Notes under the pieces: generated by a model
Databases searched by the model: none
The model's input: the letters and a program-made list of their open reading frames with translations, nothing else
Told to the model about the DNA's origin: nothing
Program-made: the position numbers and the translations under genes
Shown here: positions 36,940 through 46,266 of the stretch, piece after piece
Layout of the letters: each line of letters opens with the position of its first letter
Numbering within the stretch: position 1 is the first letter of the stretch
Assembly: GCA_027692465.1 (NCBI GenBank)
Contig: JAQEYU010000001.1
Span: forward strand, 434,001 to 498,000
Direction of reading: 5' to 3'
Origin: Enterococcaceae bacterium OF42-14pH9A
Lineage (GTDB): Bacteria; Bacillota; Bacilli; Lactobacillales; Enterococcaceae
DNA: 64,000 bases

Positions 36940-37005
36940 GTAGTTTACAATAAGGTGGAGAAAAACAATTGTTTTTCTTCATCTTTTTTTGTGGAGTTGA
37001 TGGAT

Positions 37006-37491
37006 ATGTTAAAGCGGGTACCTGTAGAGACACAAGCGGAAGCAGAAGCGTTGTTTCCAGTAGTTGAAGAGATCTGGCGGGAAGTCTTTACCCCCATGAT
37101 CGGAAAAGCGCAAGTTGATTATATGATGGAACACTATCAGTCGGTACCGGTTATTTTGGCGGAGATCGACGAAGGGGTGCATTATTTTGCGCTCGTATCA
37201 GAAGGGGAAACGGTGGGCTATACAGCTTATGAGTTGAAAGGTGACGAGGTATTATACCTCAGTAAACTCTATATCAGGAAAGATTTCCGCGGAAAAGGCT
37301 ATATGAAGGAGATCTTTGACTGGTATGAAAAATTGGCCGTTTCTTTGAGACGTAAGCAGCAATTGAAAGTCAACCAGGACAATCAGCATGCCATGAGTGT
37401 CTATCGACATCGGGGATTTTCATTGGTAAAAGAACAGCAGGTAGACATTGGTGCGGGTTTTGTCATGAAGGATTATATTTTCGAAAAATAA
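37006..37491 (+). CDS. GNAT family N-acetyltransferase
   Basis: A 161-residue acetyltransferase. ATG 37006 is taken because GTGGAG lies 9 bases before; ATG 37000 is too close to it, and GTG 36955 would start within the sodA terminator. The acetyl-CoA motif is LSKLYIRKDFRGKGYMKEIFDWYEKLA and the second half of the fold ends VYRHRGFSLVKEQQVDIGAGFVMKDYIF. The acceptor substrate is unknown. It follows sodA in the same direction. Confidence 0.85.
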   Translation: MLKRVPVETQAEAEALFPVVEEIWREVFTPMIGKAQVDYMMEHYQSVPVILAEIDEGVHYFALVSEGETVGYTAYELKGDEVLYLSKLYIRKDFRGKGYMKEIFDWYEKLAVSLRRKQQLKVNQDNQHAMSVYRHRGFSLVKEQQVDIGAGFVMKDYIFEK

Positions 37492-37492
37492 T

Positions 37493-37521
37493 TTGTCATC
37501 GCTTCCAAGGTTCGTTATAAT
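37493..37521 (+). promoter_or_regulatory. Promoter of the cold-shock gene
   Basis: TTGTCA at 37493-37498 and TATAAT at 37516-37521 with a 17-base spacer, right after the acetyltransferase stop. Transcription should begin near 37528, about 44 bases before the ATG. Confidence 0.8.
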
Positions 37522-37571
37522 TGATATACCGGTGAGAATCGGTCATTAAATTTTTGGAGGCTACACAAAAC

Positions 37572-37772
37572 ATGGAACACGGAAAAGTGAAATGGTTCAA
37601 CAACGAAAAAGGGTTTGGTTTCATCACAACTGACGGTGGCGACGATGTTTTCGTACACTTCTCAGCGATTCAAGGAGACGGTTTCAAATCACTTGAAGAA
37701 GGCCAAGAAGTTGAATTCACCATCGTTGAAGGTGAACGGGGACCACAAGCTGCTGAAGTGACTAAATTTTAA
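37572..37772 (+). CDS. csp: Cold-shock protein, CspA family
   Basis: A 66-residue single-stranded nucleic-acid-binding protein. ATG 37572 follows TTGGAGG. RNP1 (KGFGFIT) and RNP2 (VFVHFSAI) motifs are intact in the one-domain beta barrel ([16 protein letters not shown]...). It acts as an RNA chaperone; bacteria usually have several paralogues, so the paralogue letter is not assigned. Own promoter and terminator. Confidence 0.95.
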   Translation: MEHGKVKWFNNEKGFGFITTDGGDDVFVHFSAIQGDGFKSLEEGQEVEFTIVEGERGPQAAEVTKF

Positions 37773-37802
37773 TCACTGCAGTCGTTTGCAATGACAAGCC
37801 AG

Positions 37803-37832
37803 CGAGGAGGGGACATAATGTCTCCTCTTTTT
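37803..37832 (+). terminator. Terminator after the cold-shock gene
   Basis: GAGGAGGGGACAT and ATGTCTCCTC form a stem followed by six T. Confidence 0.85.
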
Positions 37833-38238
37833 TGCAATGAAAAATGACCGATCATACCTTTAGAAGCTGCTCGTGACCGATGGCAGGATAGTATCCGGAC
37901 AGTTTTGATAAGTCGGGTGTCGAAAAGTTTCAGCCGGCGCGCCAATTTCGACTCAGCTTACAGCCGCTGGTTGAAGTTGATGGGAATTCTACTTGAAAAG
38001 CAGCGTAAAATTCTTGTTATCCTTGGTCAAATGACTTCAAATTGACAGTAATTTTCTAATTGGTGGACCGATAGCTGGAAATGCAAATGGAGATTGCAGA
38101 TATTTCGTTGTGTTTCAATCGTGTTGCAAGGCTGTTAAAATTCTGTAATAAATGTCATCTGCCGTTGCTGATCAGGTGGCGTTGTGGCAGAATTTATACG
38201 TTATACTGAAAAAACACAAATTACAGATGAGGTGTCCT
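37833..38238. other. Gene-free stretch before the LCP gene
   Basis: About 400 bases without a credible gene. GTGTCGAAAAG near 37918 and nearby text may be a very old repeat copy, but the match is weak. TATACT at 38202-38207 is a plausible -10 for the LCP gene, without a good -35. Confidence 0.35.
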
Positions 38239-39438
38239 ATGCGTACATGGCAAAAAGTCATTATCGGCATCATGGGTGTATTTACAGTTATGGTGGCGGC
38301 AGCGACTGCATACGGCTTAAAAGTATACTTTGATGCCAATTCCACTTTCGACAGCATCGTTGAAAAGGTCGATCGGAAAACTAAGAAACGGGAAACCGTT
38401 GTTAACATTGATAACCAGGAGGCTTTCTCTGTATTACTGCTGGGCGTCGATACCGGTGCTTTGGGACGCACCGAGCAGGGACGCTCGGATACGATGATGG
38501 TGGTGACTGTCAATCCCCAAAAGAAAAAATCGACAATCGTCAGTCTTGATCGGGACATTTATACGAAAATCGTCGGTCACGGCACCATGGATAAACTGAA
38601 TCATGCCTACGCATTTGGCGGCGTGGAGATGGCAATGGATTCGGTAGAAAATCTGCTGGATATTCCCATTGATCATTATGTGACGATCAATATGCAGGGG
38701 ATGAGTGATTTGATCGATGCAGTAGGCGGAATCGATGTCCACAATCAATATCATTTCGAGTTGGATGGTGTTGAATTGCAAAAAGATACCGATTATCACT
38801 TGGACGGGACGATGGGCCTGTCGTATGCTCGTTATCGGAAGTATGATCCGGATACCGGAATGGGTGATCCGGAAGGTGATATTGGGCGCCAGAAACGTCA
38901 ACGGGAAGTTATTGATAAGATCGTAAAAAAAGTGCTGTCTTTGGATAGTGTTACTAACTATCAGAAAATCCTAAAAGCAGTAGAAAAGAATACCAAAACA
39001 GATTTGACTTGGGACGACATGTTGGATATTGCCAACCACTATCGGCCGGCTCTCAGCAAGATCGATCCTCTGCAGCTGCAGGGGGAAGGTGAACTTTATA
39101 ACGGGATCTATTATCAGTTTCTCGGAGCGAAGAGCCTGCTAGAGACTCAAAATACACTGAAAGAACAGCTGGGGATACCTGTCAGCGAAGTCCTTCCTCA
39201 ACAGGACCAATACACCGAAGGCTATGCCGACTATCGTTTCTATAACGATGAAGATGGCACGATGGACGCTGGTGTCCATGATTACAGCACCACGATCCAG
39301 GCTAATGGCACAATCGGCAATGAGACAGACGGCGGCTACGATGATACGTATGGAGATGCCGACTATCAATATGACAGCAATCAAGAGAACAGCACCGGGT
39401 ATCAGGAACCTGCGGCAGATCAGCAATCGAATTATTGA
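38239..39438 (+). CDS. LytR-CpsA-Psr (LCP) family wall-polymer ligase
   Basis: A 399-residue membrane-anchored protein. ATG 38239 is taken since it directly precedes the anchor and AGGTG lies before it; upstream in-frame starts lack support. One helix (about 9-30), then the LCP domain (about 60-215): VLLLGVDTGALGRTEQGRSDTMMVVTVNPQKKKSTIVSLDRDIY, with the Asp/Arg pyrophosphate-binding residues, and LNHAYAFGGVEMAMDSVENLLDIPIDHYVTINMQG. The last about 80 residues are acidic and rich in Tyr, Asp, Gly and Asn. LCP enzymes move lipid-linked polysaccharides or teichoic acids onto peptidoglycan, so this one may attach the rhamnose polymer made at the left of the window. Confidence 0.92.
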   Translation: MRTWQKVIIGIMGVFTVMVAAATAYGLKVYFDANSTFDSIVEKVDRKTKKRETVVNIDNQEAFSVLLLGVDTGALGRTEQGRSDTMMVVTVNPQKKKSTIVSLDRDIYTKIVGHGTMDKLNHAYAFGGVEMAMDSVENLLDIPIDHYVTINMQGMSDLIDAVGGIDVHNQYHFELDGVELQKDTDYHLDGTMGLSYARYRKYDPDTGMGDPEGDIGRQKRQREVIDKIVKKVLSLDSVTNYQKILKAVEKNTKTDLTWDDMLDIANHYRPALSKIDPLQLQGEGELYNGIYYQFLGAKSLLETQNTLKEQLGIPVSEVLPQQDQYTEGYADYRFYNDEDGTMDAGVHDYSTTIQANGTIGNETDGGYDDTYGDADYQYDSNQENSTGYQEPAADQQSNY

Positions 39439-39440
39439 GC

Positions 39441-39476
39441 AAAAGACTTCGGAAACGGCTGTTTTCGGAGTCTTTT
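39441..39476 (+). terminator. Terminator after the LCP gene
   Basis: AAAAGACTTCGGAAAC pairs with GTTTTCGGAGTCTTTT (one G-T pair), starting two bases after the stop. Confidence 0.85.
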
Positions 39477-39734
39477 CTGTGAAAACAGGGGACCAGCGGG
39501 TATCTGTTAGCAGTGGTGAAATCCGGATTTTTGAGTGGTTGGCAGAATTAAGGAATAAAAAACGTAATTTAAGCGGATCAAAAACGTACATTTATGCTGC
39601 TGGCAACGGTGAAAAGGGACTGAATTACGACTTTGAGTCTTTTCAGTCAGCTCTGGACTTATTAAAATACGGAGCTTTTGAGGAAATTGGTTCTCCACAG
39701 GAAGTTTTCCACAAAAAGGTTTTTTGGAAAGGAT

Positions 39735-39827
39735 GTTTCACGATAGATTAGAGAGAGGAGATGGCGAGTGTTGATGTACCGGTTATTTTTTGGTGAAACA
39801 TTAAAATGTTCACCGAAAACGTGAAAC
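39735..39827. promoter_or_regulatory. Cluster of GTGAAAC / GTTTCAC motifs before a PBP gene
   Basis: GTTTCAC lies at 39735-39741 and GTGAAAC at 39793-39799 and 39821-39827. The middle one is half of a near-palindrome, GGTGAAACATT-AA-AATGTTCACC (39792-39814). This looks like an operator for a dimeric regulator. The surrounding gap (39477-39938) holds no convincing gene; TAGAAT at 39896-39901 is a candidate -10. Confidence 0.35.
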
Positions 39828-39938
39828 AATTTTGACGAAAGCTTAAAGGATTTCTTTAGTTCGTTGTTTTTACTGCGGTCATGTCGGTTTTTTGGTAGAA
39901 TAGTACGGAACGAACAACTGTCTGGAAGGATTTGGCAT

Positions 39939-42071
39939 ATGGAAAACAAACACGCAAAATTTTGGCAAAAAAAAGATAAACCGAGCGAACCCAAGCCCAG
40001 CGGTGGTGGGCGTCGCTCCCATATCCCATTTCGGCTGAATTTTTTATTTTTTATCATTTTTGGCTTATTCATCGCATTGATCGTCCAATTGGGCTATCTG
40101 CAAATCGTCAATGGTGAAAATATTACGAAACAATTGAAGGAATTTTCTGTGGTCAAAGTGGCCGGTTCAAGTCCCCGTGGAGTGATTTATGATGCTACCG
40201 GTAAACCGTTGGTAGAAAATCAGGCGAACCCGGCAATCACATTTACCCGCGGCAATAAAATGACTGCTGCTGATCTGAGGACATTGGCGGAAAAACTGAA
40301 TGAACTCATCGAGATGCCGATCCCTGATAAACTGAAAGATGCCAAGCTGGGAAAACGGGATAAAATCGATTTCTGGCTGGCTGACGAAGATAATTTTCAA
40401 AAGGCATATAAGCGCTTGACCAAAGAAGACAAGGCTGAAATCACCAAGGACAGCAGTAAAGAATACAGTCTGGTGGTTGCCAAAGTCAAAGATGACGAGA
40501 TCAGTTTTGATGACAAAGCATTGCAGGCGACAGCAATCTTCACAACGATGAACAGTGCGACTGCCTTGAACACGGTTTATATCAAAAACCGGGATGTGAC
40601 TGATCAGGAATTGGCAGTTGTCGCAGAGCGTTCGGCAGAATTACCGGGAATCTCTACTGGAACTGACTGGTCCCGCAAATACGCCGAAGAAAACGGTTCG
40701 ATCCGCAGTATTCTCGGGACGGTCTCCAACACCGGACTGCAAAAAGAGGATGCCGAAGCCTATTTGGCGAAAGGATACGCCAGAAATGATCGAGTGGGTA
40801 CCAGCTATCTGGAGAAACAATATGAGGAAGTTCTTCAAGGAACCAAGTCACAATCGGAGATCACTCTGGATCGCAACGGCAATATCTCCTCGCAAAAGCA
40901 GGTCTTCGACGGTGAAAAAGGTGATAATCTGATTTTGACTATCAACAGCGAATTTCAAAAGAAGGTCGAAGAAATCGTCAAACGCAACTATCAGATTTTG
41001 ATTGATAACGGAAAAGCGGCTGTTTCCCCGGGAGTTTACGCAGTAGCTATGAATCCGAATACCGGTGGCGTGCTGGCAATGGTAGGCTATGCTCATGAGA
41101 AGGACGCCAAAGAACTTCAGGAGCATGCGCTGGGCACGATTACTTCTTCATTTGTTCCTGGTTCCGTCGTTAAGGCAGGTACTCTGGCGGCGGGTTGGCA
41201 AAGCGGGGCATTGAACGGCAATGAAGTCATGTTCGATCAGCCTCTTTCGATCAAAGGAACACCGGTAAAAGCTTCTATCTATAACAAGCAGGGAGAAGCC
41301 AATCGCAATCTGGATGCCCGTAAAGCTCTGGAGATTTCCTCCAACTCCTACATGGTGCAGGTCGTACTGAAAATGATGGGTCTCAACTATTCCCCAGACA
41401 TGGAAATTATGGGAGTCAATAAACAAGGACCGCTATACAATGAGCTGAGAAATGCCATGGCTGAATTCGGACTGGGGGTTAAAACCGGCATCGACCTGCC
41501 AAACGAAGCTAGTGGGATCCAAACGGCTGTCCGTAATCTGGATCCGGTTGAAGACGGCGGGAAAATCTTGGATATTTCCTTTGGTCAGTTCGATACTTAC
41601 ACACCGATGCAGTTGGCGCAATATGTCTCTACCATCGCAAACGGTGGGAAGAAGATCCAGCCTCACGTGGTCAGCGGAATCTATGGCAATGATTCCGAGG
41701 GCAATTTAGGCTCGCTGGTCAAGAAGATCGAGCCGACTGTGACCGATACAGTCGATTTGACACCGGAGCAGATGTCCATCATTCAGGGTGGTTTTTATGA
41801 CGCTGTCCACGGAAATGATCCTTTTACTACCGGTACCAAATTGAAATCTGCAAAAATGGATCTGGCTGCCAAAACCGGTACTGCCGAAACCAGTGCTTAC
41901 GGGGTAACGACCATCAACAGTAATATCGTGGCTTACGGACCGGTGGAAAACCCGCAAGTGGCGATCAGTGTAGTACTGCCGTTTCTTTCCGGTGAAGATC
42001 AGCACATCAACTCCGATATCGCCAAAGAAATCATGGATGCCTATTACGACATTTTCATTGCCAATCAATGA
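39939..42071 (+). CDS. Class B penicillin-binding protein (PBP2/PBP2B-like)
   Basis: A 710-residue transpeptidase that cross-links peptidoglycan. ATG 39939 follows GGAAGGA; upstream in-frame ATG 39864 lacks a ribosome site. A basic cytoplasmic tail precedes one helix (about 30-52, FLFFIIFGLFIALIVQLGYLQIV), then the PBP dimerisation domain (about 60-320), then the transpeptidase domain with active-site motifs Ser409-V-V-Lys412, Ser467-S-Asn469 and Lys645-Thr-Gly. No PASTA domains are present. It resembles the elongation-type PBPs of enterococci and streptococci. It is an essential-class beta-lactam target; whether it has low affinity cannot be read here. Confidence 0.93.
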   Translation: MENKHAKFWQKKDKPSEPKPSGGGRRSHIPFRLNFLFFIIFGLFIALIVQLGYLQIVNGENITKQLKEFSVVKVAGSSPRGVIYDATGKPLVENQANPAITFTRGNKMTAADLRTLAEKLNELIEMPIPDKLKDAKLGKRDKIDFWLADEDNFQKAYKRLTKEDKAEITKDSSKEYSLVVAKVKDDEISFDDKALQATAIFTTMNSATALNTVYIKNRDVTDQELAVVAERSAELPGISTGTDWSRKYAEENGSIRSILGTVSNTGLQKEDAEAYLAKGYARNDRVGTSYLEKQYEEVLQGTKSQSEITLDRNGNISSQKQVFDGEKGDNLILTINSEFQKKVEEIVKRNYQILIDNGKAAVSPGVYAVAMNPNTGGVLAMVGYAHEKDAKELQEHALGTITSSFVPGSVVKAGTLAAGWQSGALNGNEVMFDQPLSIKGTPVKASIYNKQGEANRNLDARKALEISSNSYMVQVVLKMMGLNYSPDMEIMGVNKQGPLYNELRNAMAEFGLGVKTGIDLPNEASGIQTAVRNLDPVEDGGKILDISFGQFDTYTPMQLAQYVSTIANGGKKIQPHVVSGIYGNDSEGNLGSLVKKIEPTVTDTVDLTPEQMSIIQGGFYDAVHGNDPFTTGTKLKSAKMDLAAKTGTAETSAYGVTTINSNIVAYGPVENPQVAISVVLPFLSGEDQHINSDIAKEIMDAYYDIFIANQ

Positions 42072-42110
42072 GTTCCAGGCGAGTATCGCCACTGAGATTA
42101 CAGCATCAGA

Positions 42111-42156
42111 AAACTGCCTTTCCCGACTTTTTGAAAACCGGGAAAGGCAGTTTTTT
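42111..42156 (+). terminator. Terminator after the PBP gene
   Basis: AAACTGCCTTTCCCG and CGGGAAAGGCAGTTT make a 15-base perfect stem, followed by TTTTT. Confidence 0.9.
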
Positions 42157-42215
42157 GTGCATGCGTGAGGAAAGACCGAAAGCTAAGCAGCCAGGCAAAT
42201 AAGATGAAGCTGATG

Positions 42216-42244
42216 TTTCAGCCGGTGGGCTTGTGTGTTACAAT
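42216..42244 (+). promoter_or_regulatory. Possible promoter of the ABC-F gene
   Basis: TTTCAG at 42216-42221 and TACAAT at 42239-42244 with a 17-base spacer. It would give a leader of about 120 bases, containing the direct repeat GTCGGCCA twice near 42260. Confidence 0.4.
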
Positions 42245-42372
42245 GGTCCAAGTGATGTGTCGGCCACAGTCGGCCAAAATAACAGTGAAGACTTCTCCGG
42301 ACACAAGACGGTAAAATTGCGGACAAGTCATCCGACTGTTGGCAGAATGATGATTATTCAGGAGGGATCCGA

Positions 42373-44286
42373 ATGAAGGAAATGAAGGTTTCCGGTTTGA
42401 CTAAAACATACGGAGAGAAAACACTCTTCCGACAGATCTCTTTTTTGATTCACGAAAAGGACCGAATCGGTTTGATCGGTGTCAACGGAACCGGAAAGAC
42501 CAGTCTTTTAGGAATTTTGGCGGGGAAAGATCAAGGTGACGGTGATTTGAATCCTATCCAAAAACCTAGTGACTACCAGATCGGTTATTTGACCCAAGAA
42601 AGTGATTTCAATGACGAATTGACGGTGTTGGAAACTGTATTCCAAGGGGAAGCTCCGATGATTCGAACGGTGCGCCGCTACGAGCAGGCGCTGATGGACT
42701 TGGCCCGGTCCGGCGGAGATCCTGATGTCCAAAAGCGCTATACGCAGGCAGAGGAAGCTATGAACGAACAAGATGCCTGGCTGGTGGATACCAATGCGAA
42801 AACGATCCTGCAAAAGCTGGGGATCACCAAAATGGATCAAAGAATCAGCGAATTGTCCGGTGGTCAGAAAAAACGGGTAGGAATGGCGCAAGTCCTAATT
42901 CAGGAACCGGATCTGCTTTTGCTGGACGAGCCGACAAACCATCTGGATTATCAAGCGATTTTATGGTTGGAGAGTTACCTGCGGCAGTACCGGGGTGCTT
43001 TATTGATGGTGACTCATGACCGTTATTTCTTGGATCGGGTAACCAATCGAATCTTCGAGCTTTCCCACGGGGATTTGATCGAGTATCAGGGCAACTATGA
43101 AGATTATGTCGTCGCTAAAGCGGAGCGGGAACGACAAGCTGTTCAAAAAGAAGAAAAAAGACAACAGCTTTACAAACAGGAACTGGCGTGGATGAGGGCC
43201 GGAGCTAAAGCTCGGACTACTAAGCAACAAGCTCGGATCAACCGTTTTGAAGAGCTGAAAGACAATTTGAATCAAGTGAATAACGATGGTCAAGTAGCCA
43301 TTGAGCTTTCCAATAAACGACTGGGAAAGCAAGTGTTGGAAATCAAAGACGGCAGTTATGCCTTTTCAGACAAGGTGATCTTAAAAGATTTTGATCTTTT
43401 GATCCAATCCCGGGAACGTTTAGGTATTACCGGTGAGAATGGTGCCGGCAAGTCCACGCTGCTGAATATTCTCGCGGGAAGACTGCCTCTGGATCAAGGT
43501 GAACTGATCACCGGTGAGACTGTCCGGATTGCTTATTACACGCAGACGAATGAAGCGTTAGCCGAAGACAAACGGGTGATTGCTTATTTGCAGGAAGTGG
43601 CTGAAGAGGCCCGCCAAAGTGATGGTACCAGCATTTCAGTGGCGGAGCTGTTGGAGCGCTTTTTGTTTCCACGCAGTACCCACGGAACGCTGATTGCAAA
43701 ATTGTCAGGCGGTGAGAAGCGCCGCTTGTTTTTGCTGAAATTGTTGATCTCTCAGCCCAATGTACTGCTGCTGGATGAACCTACAAATGATTTGGATATC
43801 GCTACGCTGACTGTTTTGGAGGACTATCTGCAAAGTTTCCCGGGAGCTGTGATCACTGTTTCTCACGATCGCTACTTTTTGGATAAGGCGGCCCAAAAAC
43901 TGCTGGTCTTCAAGGGATCCGGTCAGATCGACCGCTATCACGGATCAATCTCGGACTATTTGGAGCAAACCGATCTGCAGGCATCTGCAGACGCCGACAA
44001 TACCAAACCCGTTAAAGCTCCCGAAACGAGTACAGTATCGGAGACAGCAGTCTCAGCACCTAAAGAAAAAAAGAAGCTCAGCTATTTGGAGCAAAAAGAA
44101 TGGGCGACGATTGAAGACGAGATTGCCGCTTTGGAAGATGAAACGGCTCTGCTGGCTGATGCAATGAATGGGCAGGGCTCGGATTTTACAAAACTGCAGG
44201 AGTTGCAGACGCGTTTGGCTGAGACCGAGAGACTTTTGGAAGAAAAGCTGGCGCGTTGGGAATATTTAAGTGATTTTGTCGATTAG
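42373..44286 (+). CDS. ABC-F family ATPase, Uup-like
   Basis: A 637-residue soluble protein with two ATPase domains and no membrane span. Domain 1 has GVNGTGKTS, LSGGQKKRVGMAQVL and LLLLDEPTNHLDYQA; the linker (about 245-310) is rich in Arg, Lys and Gln; domain 2 has GENGAGKST, LSGGEKRRLFLLKLL and VLLLDEPTNDLDIATL. A C-terminal coiled coil (KLSYLEQKEWATIEDEIAALEDE...) is typical of Uup. ABC-F proteins act on ribosomes; some give antibiotic resistance, but the Uup group is linked to ribosome assembly and housekeeping. Start ATG 42373 has GGAGG 8 bases before. Confidence 0.92.
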   Translation: MKEMKVSGLTKTYGEKTLFRQISFLIHEKDRIGLIGVNGTGKTSLLGILAGKDQGDGDLNPIQKPSDYQIGYLTQESDFNDELTVLETVFQGEAPMIRTVRRYEQALMDLARSGGDPDVQKRYTQAEEAMNEQDAWLVDTNAKTILQKLGITKMDQRISELSGGQKKRVGMAQVLIQEPDLLLLDEPTNHLDYQAILWLESYLRQYRGALLMVTHDRYFLDRVTNRIFELSHGDLIEYQGNYEDYVVAKAERERQAVQKEEKRQQLYKQELAWMRAGAKARTTKQQARINRFEELKDNLNQVNNDGQVAIELSNKRLGKQVLEIKDGSYAFSDKVILKDFDLLIQSRERLGITGENGAGKSTLLNILAGRLPLDQGELITGETVRIAYYTQTNEALAEDKRVIAYLQEVAEEARQSDGTSISVAELLERFLFPRSTHGTLIAKLSGGEKRRLFLLKLLISQPNVLLLDEPTNDLDIATLTVLEDYLQSFPGAVITVSHDRYFLDKAAQKLLVFKGSGQIDRYHGSISDYLEQTDLQASADADNTKPVKAPETSTVSETAVSAPKEKKKLSYLEQKEWATIEDEIAALEDETALLADAMNGQGSDFTKLQELQTRLAETERLLEEKLARWEYLSDFVD

Positions 44287-44430
44287 AATCGGGACATAAT
44301 CGTCAGGATATAATCCGTGAAATAACTGCCGTTTTATGTAAAAATGACAACAGATCATTCTTTTTCGAAACAACCGGAAAGAGACGATCTCGGTCAATGA
44401 TTGAAAAACTACTGAACAGGATGTGGCAAA

Positions 44431-45378
44431 ATGGAACAAGCATATCTGGATCTGGGAGCAAAACTGTTGGCAGATGGTCATGAAAAGGGGGATCGTACCG
44501 GCACCGGAACGAGAAGTATTTTCGGCTATCAGATGCGTTTTGATCTGTCGCAGGGTTTTCCGCTGCTTACGACAAAACGAGTGCCTTTTGGTTTGATCAA
44601 AAGCGAGCTGCTGTGGTTTTTAAAAGGGGATACCAATATCCGCTACCTGCTGCAGCACAATAATCACATTTGGGATGAGTGGGCTTTTGAGCGCTACATT
44701 AAAAGCCCGGATTACCATGGACCGGATATGACTGATTTCGGACACCGGTCCTTGACAGATGCGGCTTTCAATGAGCAGTATCAAAAAGAATCGGAAATCT
44801 TTTGCCGTCGAATCTTGGAGGAAGCGGATTTTGCTGAAAAGTACGGTGACCTCGGACATATTTATGGTTACCAATGGCGGCATTGGGAGAAAAAAGACGG
44901 GGGCTTCATCGATCAGATCAAGGATGTCATCGAAATGATTAAAAAAACGCCGGATTCCCGTCGCCTGATCGTCTCTGCGTGGAATCCGGAAGATGTCCCT
45001 TCAATGGCACTGCCTCCCTGCCACACGATGTTTCAGTTTTATGTCAATGACGGCAAGTTGTCCTGTCAGCTTTATCAACGCAGCGGAGACGTGTTTCTGG
45101 GAGTTCCCTTCAATATTGCCAGCTACGCACTGTTGACGCATCTGATTGCTCAGGAGTGTGGCTTGGCGGTGGGAGAATTCATCCATACGTTGGGAGATGC
45201 TCATCTTTATAATAACCATGTGGAACAGATGAAAGAACAGTTGACCCGCACGCCGCGACCTTTTCCAAAATTGGTGTTGAATCAGGAGAAGCAGTCGGTA
45301 TTCGATTTTGAAATGGAAGACATCAAGCTGGAGGGCTATGACCCTTATCCGGGAATCAAAGCGCCAATCGCAGTTTGA
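44431..45378 (+). CDS. thyA: Thymidylate synthase, long form
   Basis: A 315-residue enzyme making dTMP from dUMP with methylene-tetrahydrofolate. Catalytic Cys lies in [14 protein letters not shown], the Arg pair in [16 protein letters not shown], and the dUMP site in [20 protein letters not shown]. It is about 50 residues longer than the E. coli enzyme because of an insert around residues 90-140, as in Lactobacillus casei ThyA. dfrA follows 38 bases later, so the pair recycles the dihydrofolate that ThyA produces. TATAAT at 44309-44314 may be its -10. Confidence 0.97.
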   Translation: MEQAYLDLGAKLLADGHEKGDRTGTGTRSIFGYQMRFDLSQGFPLLTTKRVPFGLIKSELLWFLKGDTNIRYLLQHNNHIWDEWAFERYIKSPDYHGPDMTDFGHRSLTDAAFNEQYQKESEIFCRRILEEADFAEKYGDLGHIYGYQWRHWEKKDGGFIDQIKDVIEMIKKTPDSRRLIVSAWNPEDVPSMALPPCHTMFQFYVNDGKLSCQLYQRSGDVFLGVPFNIASYALLTHLIAQECGLAVGEFIHTLGDAHLYNNHVEQMKEQLTRTPRPFPKLVLNQEKQSVFDFEMEDIKLEGYDPYPGIKAPIAV

Positions 45379-45416
45379 TAAAATTGCAAAAAAACAGTTG
45401 ACAGGAGGAAGCCGCA

Positions 45417-45911
45417 ATGCTGATTGCAATCTGGGCACAAGCAGAAGACGGATTGATTGGTAGAAAAGGGCATCTGCCGTGGCGCTTGCCGGCCGATCTG
45501 CAGTTTTTTAAACAACAAACACTGGGGAATACGCTGGTGATGGGACGCAAGACCTTCGAAGGGATGGGAGGACGGCCTCTGCCCGGACGTCGTACGATTC
45601 TGTTGACTCATGATATTTCCTATCGTGTTGATCATCCGGACGTATTGGTGATGCATACCCCTGAGGAAGTCAGACAGTTGGCCGAGCAATTGGATCAACC
45701 GGTTTTTATTGCCGGCGGGGCCCAAATCTATCAGCTGTTCGAGCCTTATTATGACCTGCTTTTGCGGACTGTTATCGAAGGTGACTTCGCCGGGGATGCC
45801 TATTTTCCGCCCTTTGATTTCACCAGTTACGAACTAGTGGAACAAACTGACGGAATAGTCGATGAGAAAAATAAATATCCCCATCATTTCGAGAAATGGA
45901 TCAGAAAATAG
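45417..45911 (+). CDS. dfrA: Dihydrofolate reductase
   Basis: A 164-residue enzyme, target of trimethoprim, reducing dihydrofolate with NADPH. Motifs: LIAIWAQAEDGLIGRKGHLPWRLPADLQFFK with the catalytic acidic-position region, TLGNTLVMGRKTFEGMG, and FIAGGAQIYQLF. ATG 45417 follows ACAGGAGG. Its stop codon, TAG at 45909-45911, is formed by the first three bases of repeat copy C. Removing the element and one TA copy gives AAA-TAA, so the protein end is unchanged. Confidence 0.97.
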   Translation: MLIAIWAQAEDGLIGRKGHLPWRLPADLQFFKQQTLGNTLVMGRKTFEGMGGRPLPGRRTILLTHDISYRVDHPDVLVMHTPEEVRQLAEQLDQPVFIAGGAQIYQLFEPYYDLLLRTVIEGDFAGDAYFPPFDFTSYELVEQTDGIVDEKNKYPHHFEKWIRK

Positions 45912-46072
45912 GGCGTGTCTGAAAACTCCAGTGGCAGATATTTTGGTCCTTTTCACCGCAATCTGTGTCGCAAATGCTCGCTTATGCACCACATAAGCTG
46001 CGCTTTACTCCTTGATTTCGGTAAAAAGTCCGCAAAAATCTGGATTCCCCCGGTGTTTTCAGACACACCCTA
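45909..46072. repeat. MITE-like 164-bp repeat, copy C, in the dfrA stop codon
   Basis: Left end TAGGGCGTGTCTGAAAACTC; the right end has three changes (GTGTTTTCAGACACACCCTA). The interior matches copies A and B closely. It lies exactly at the end of dfrA; the flanking bases fit insertion at the TA of an earlier TAA stop. Confidence 0.85.
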
Positions 46073-46204
46073 AGGATCCCCGCAATTTTTTACAGTTTTC
46101 TGCCGGTCCGTCCGTATTGGTGATGTTTCCCTTAGCCTGATCAGTGTGCGTTATGGTGACAAGCATTAAAGGTCCGGTACCATCATTTGAAAATTTTCTA
46201 TCAG

Positions 46205-46255
46205 AAAAAGCCTCTCGGAATCTGCTCTTTCAGGGCAGTTCCGAGAGGCTTTTTT
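46205..46255. terminator. Two-way terminator between dfrA and hemolysin III
   Basis: AAAAAGCCTCTCGGAA pairs with TTCCGAGAGGCTTTTT, with an inner pairing of CTGC and GCAG. It separates the convergent genes. Confidence 0.9.
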
Positions 46256-46266
46256 TGCATGGCAGG

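Noticed and set aside
39479..39751. Frame of 90 codons after the LCP gene
   Set aside because: It begins in the LCP terminator, has no ribosome site and no family match; the longer version from 39224 is only a shadow of the LCP gene.
42373..44286. ABC-F antibiotic resistance protein
   Set aside because: The C-terminal coiled coil and general features fit the housekeeping Uup group rather than Msr, Vga, Lsa or OptrA types.
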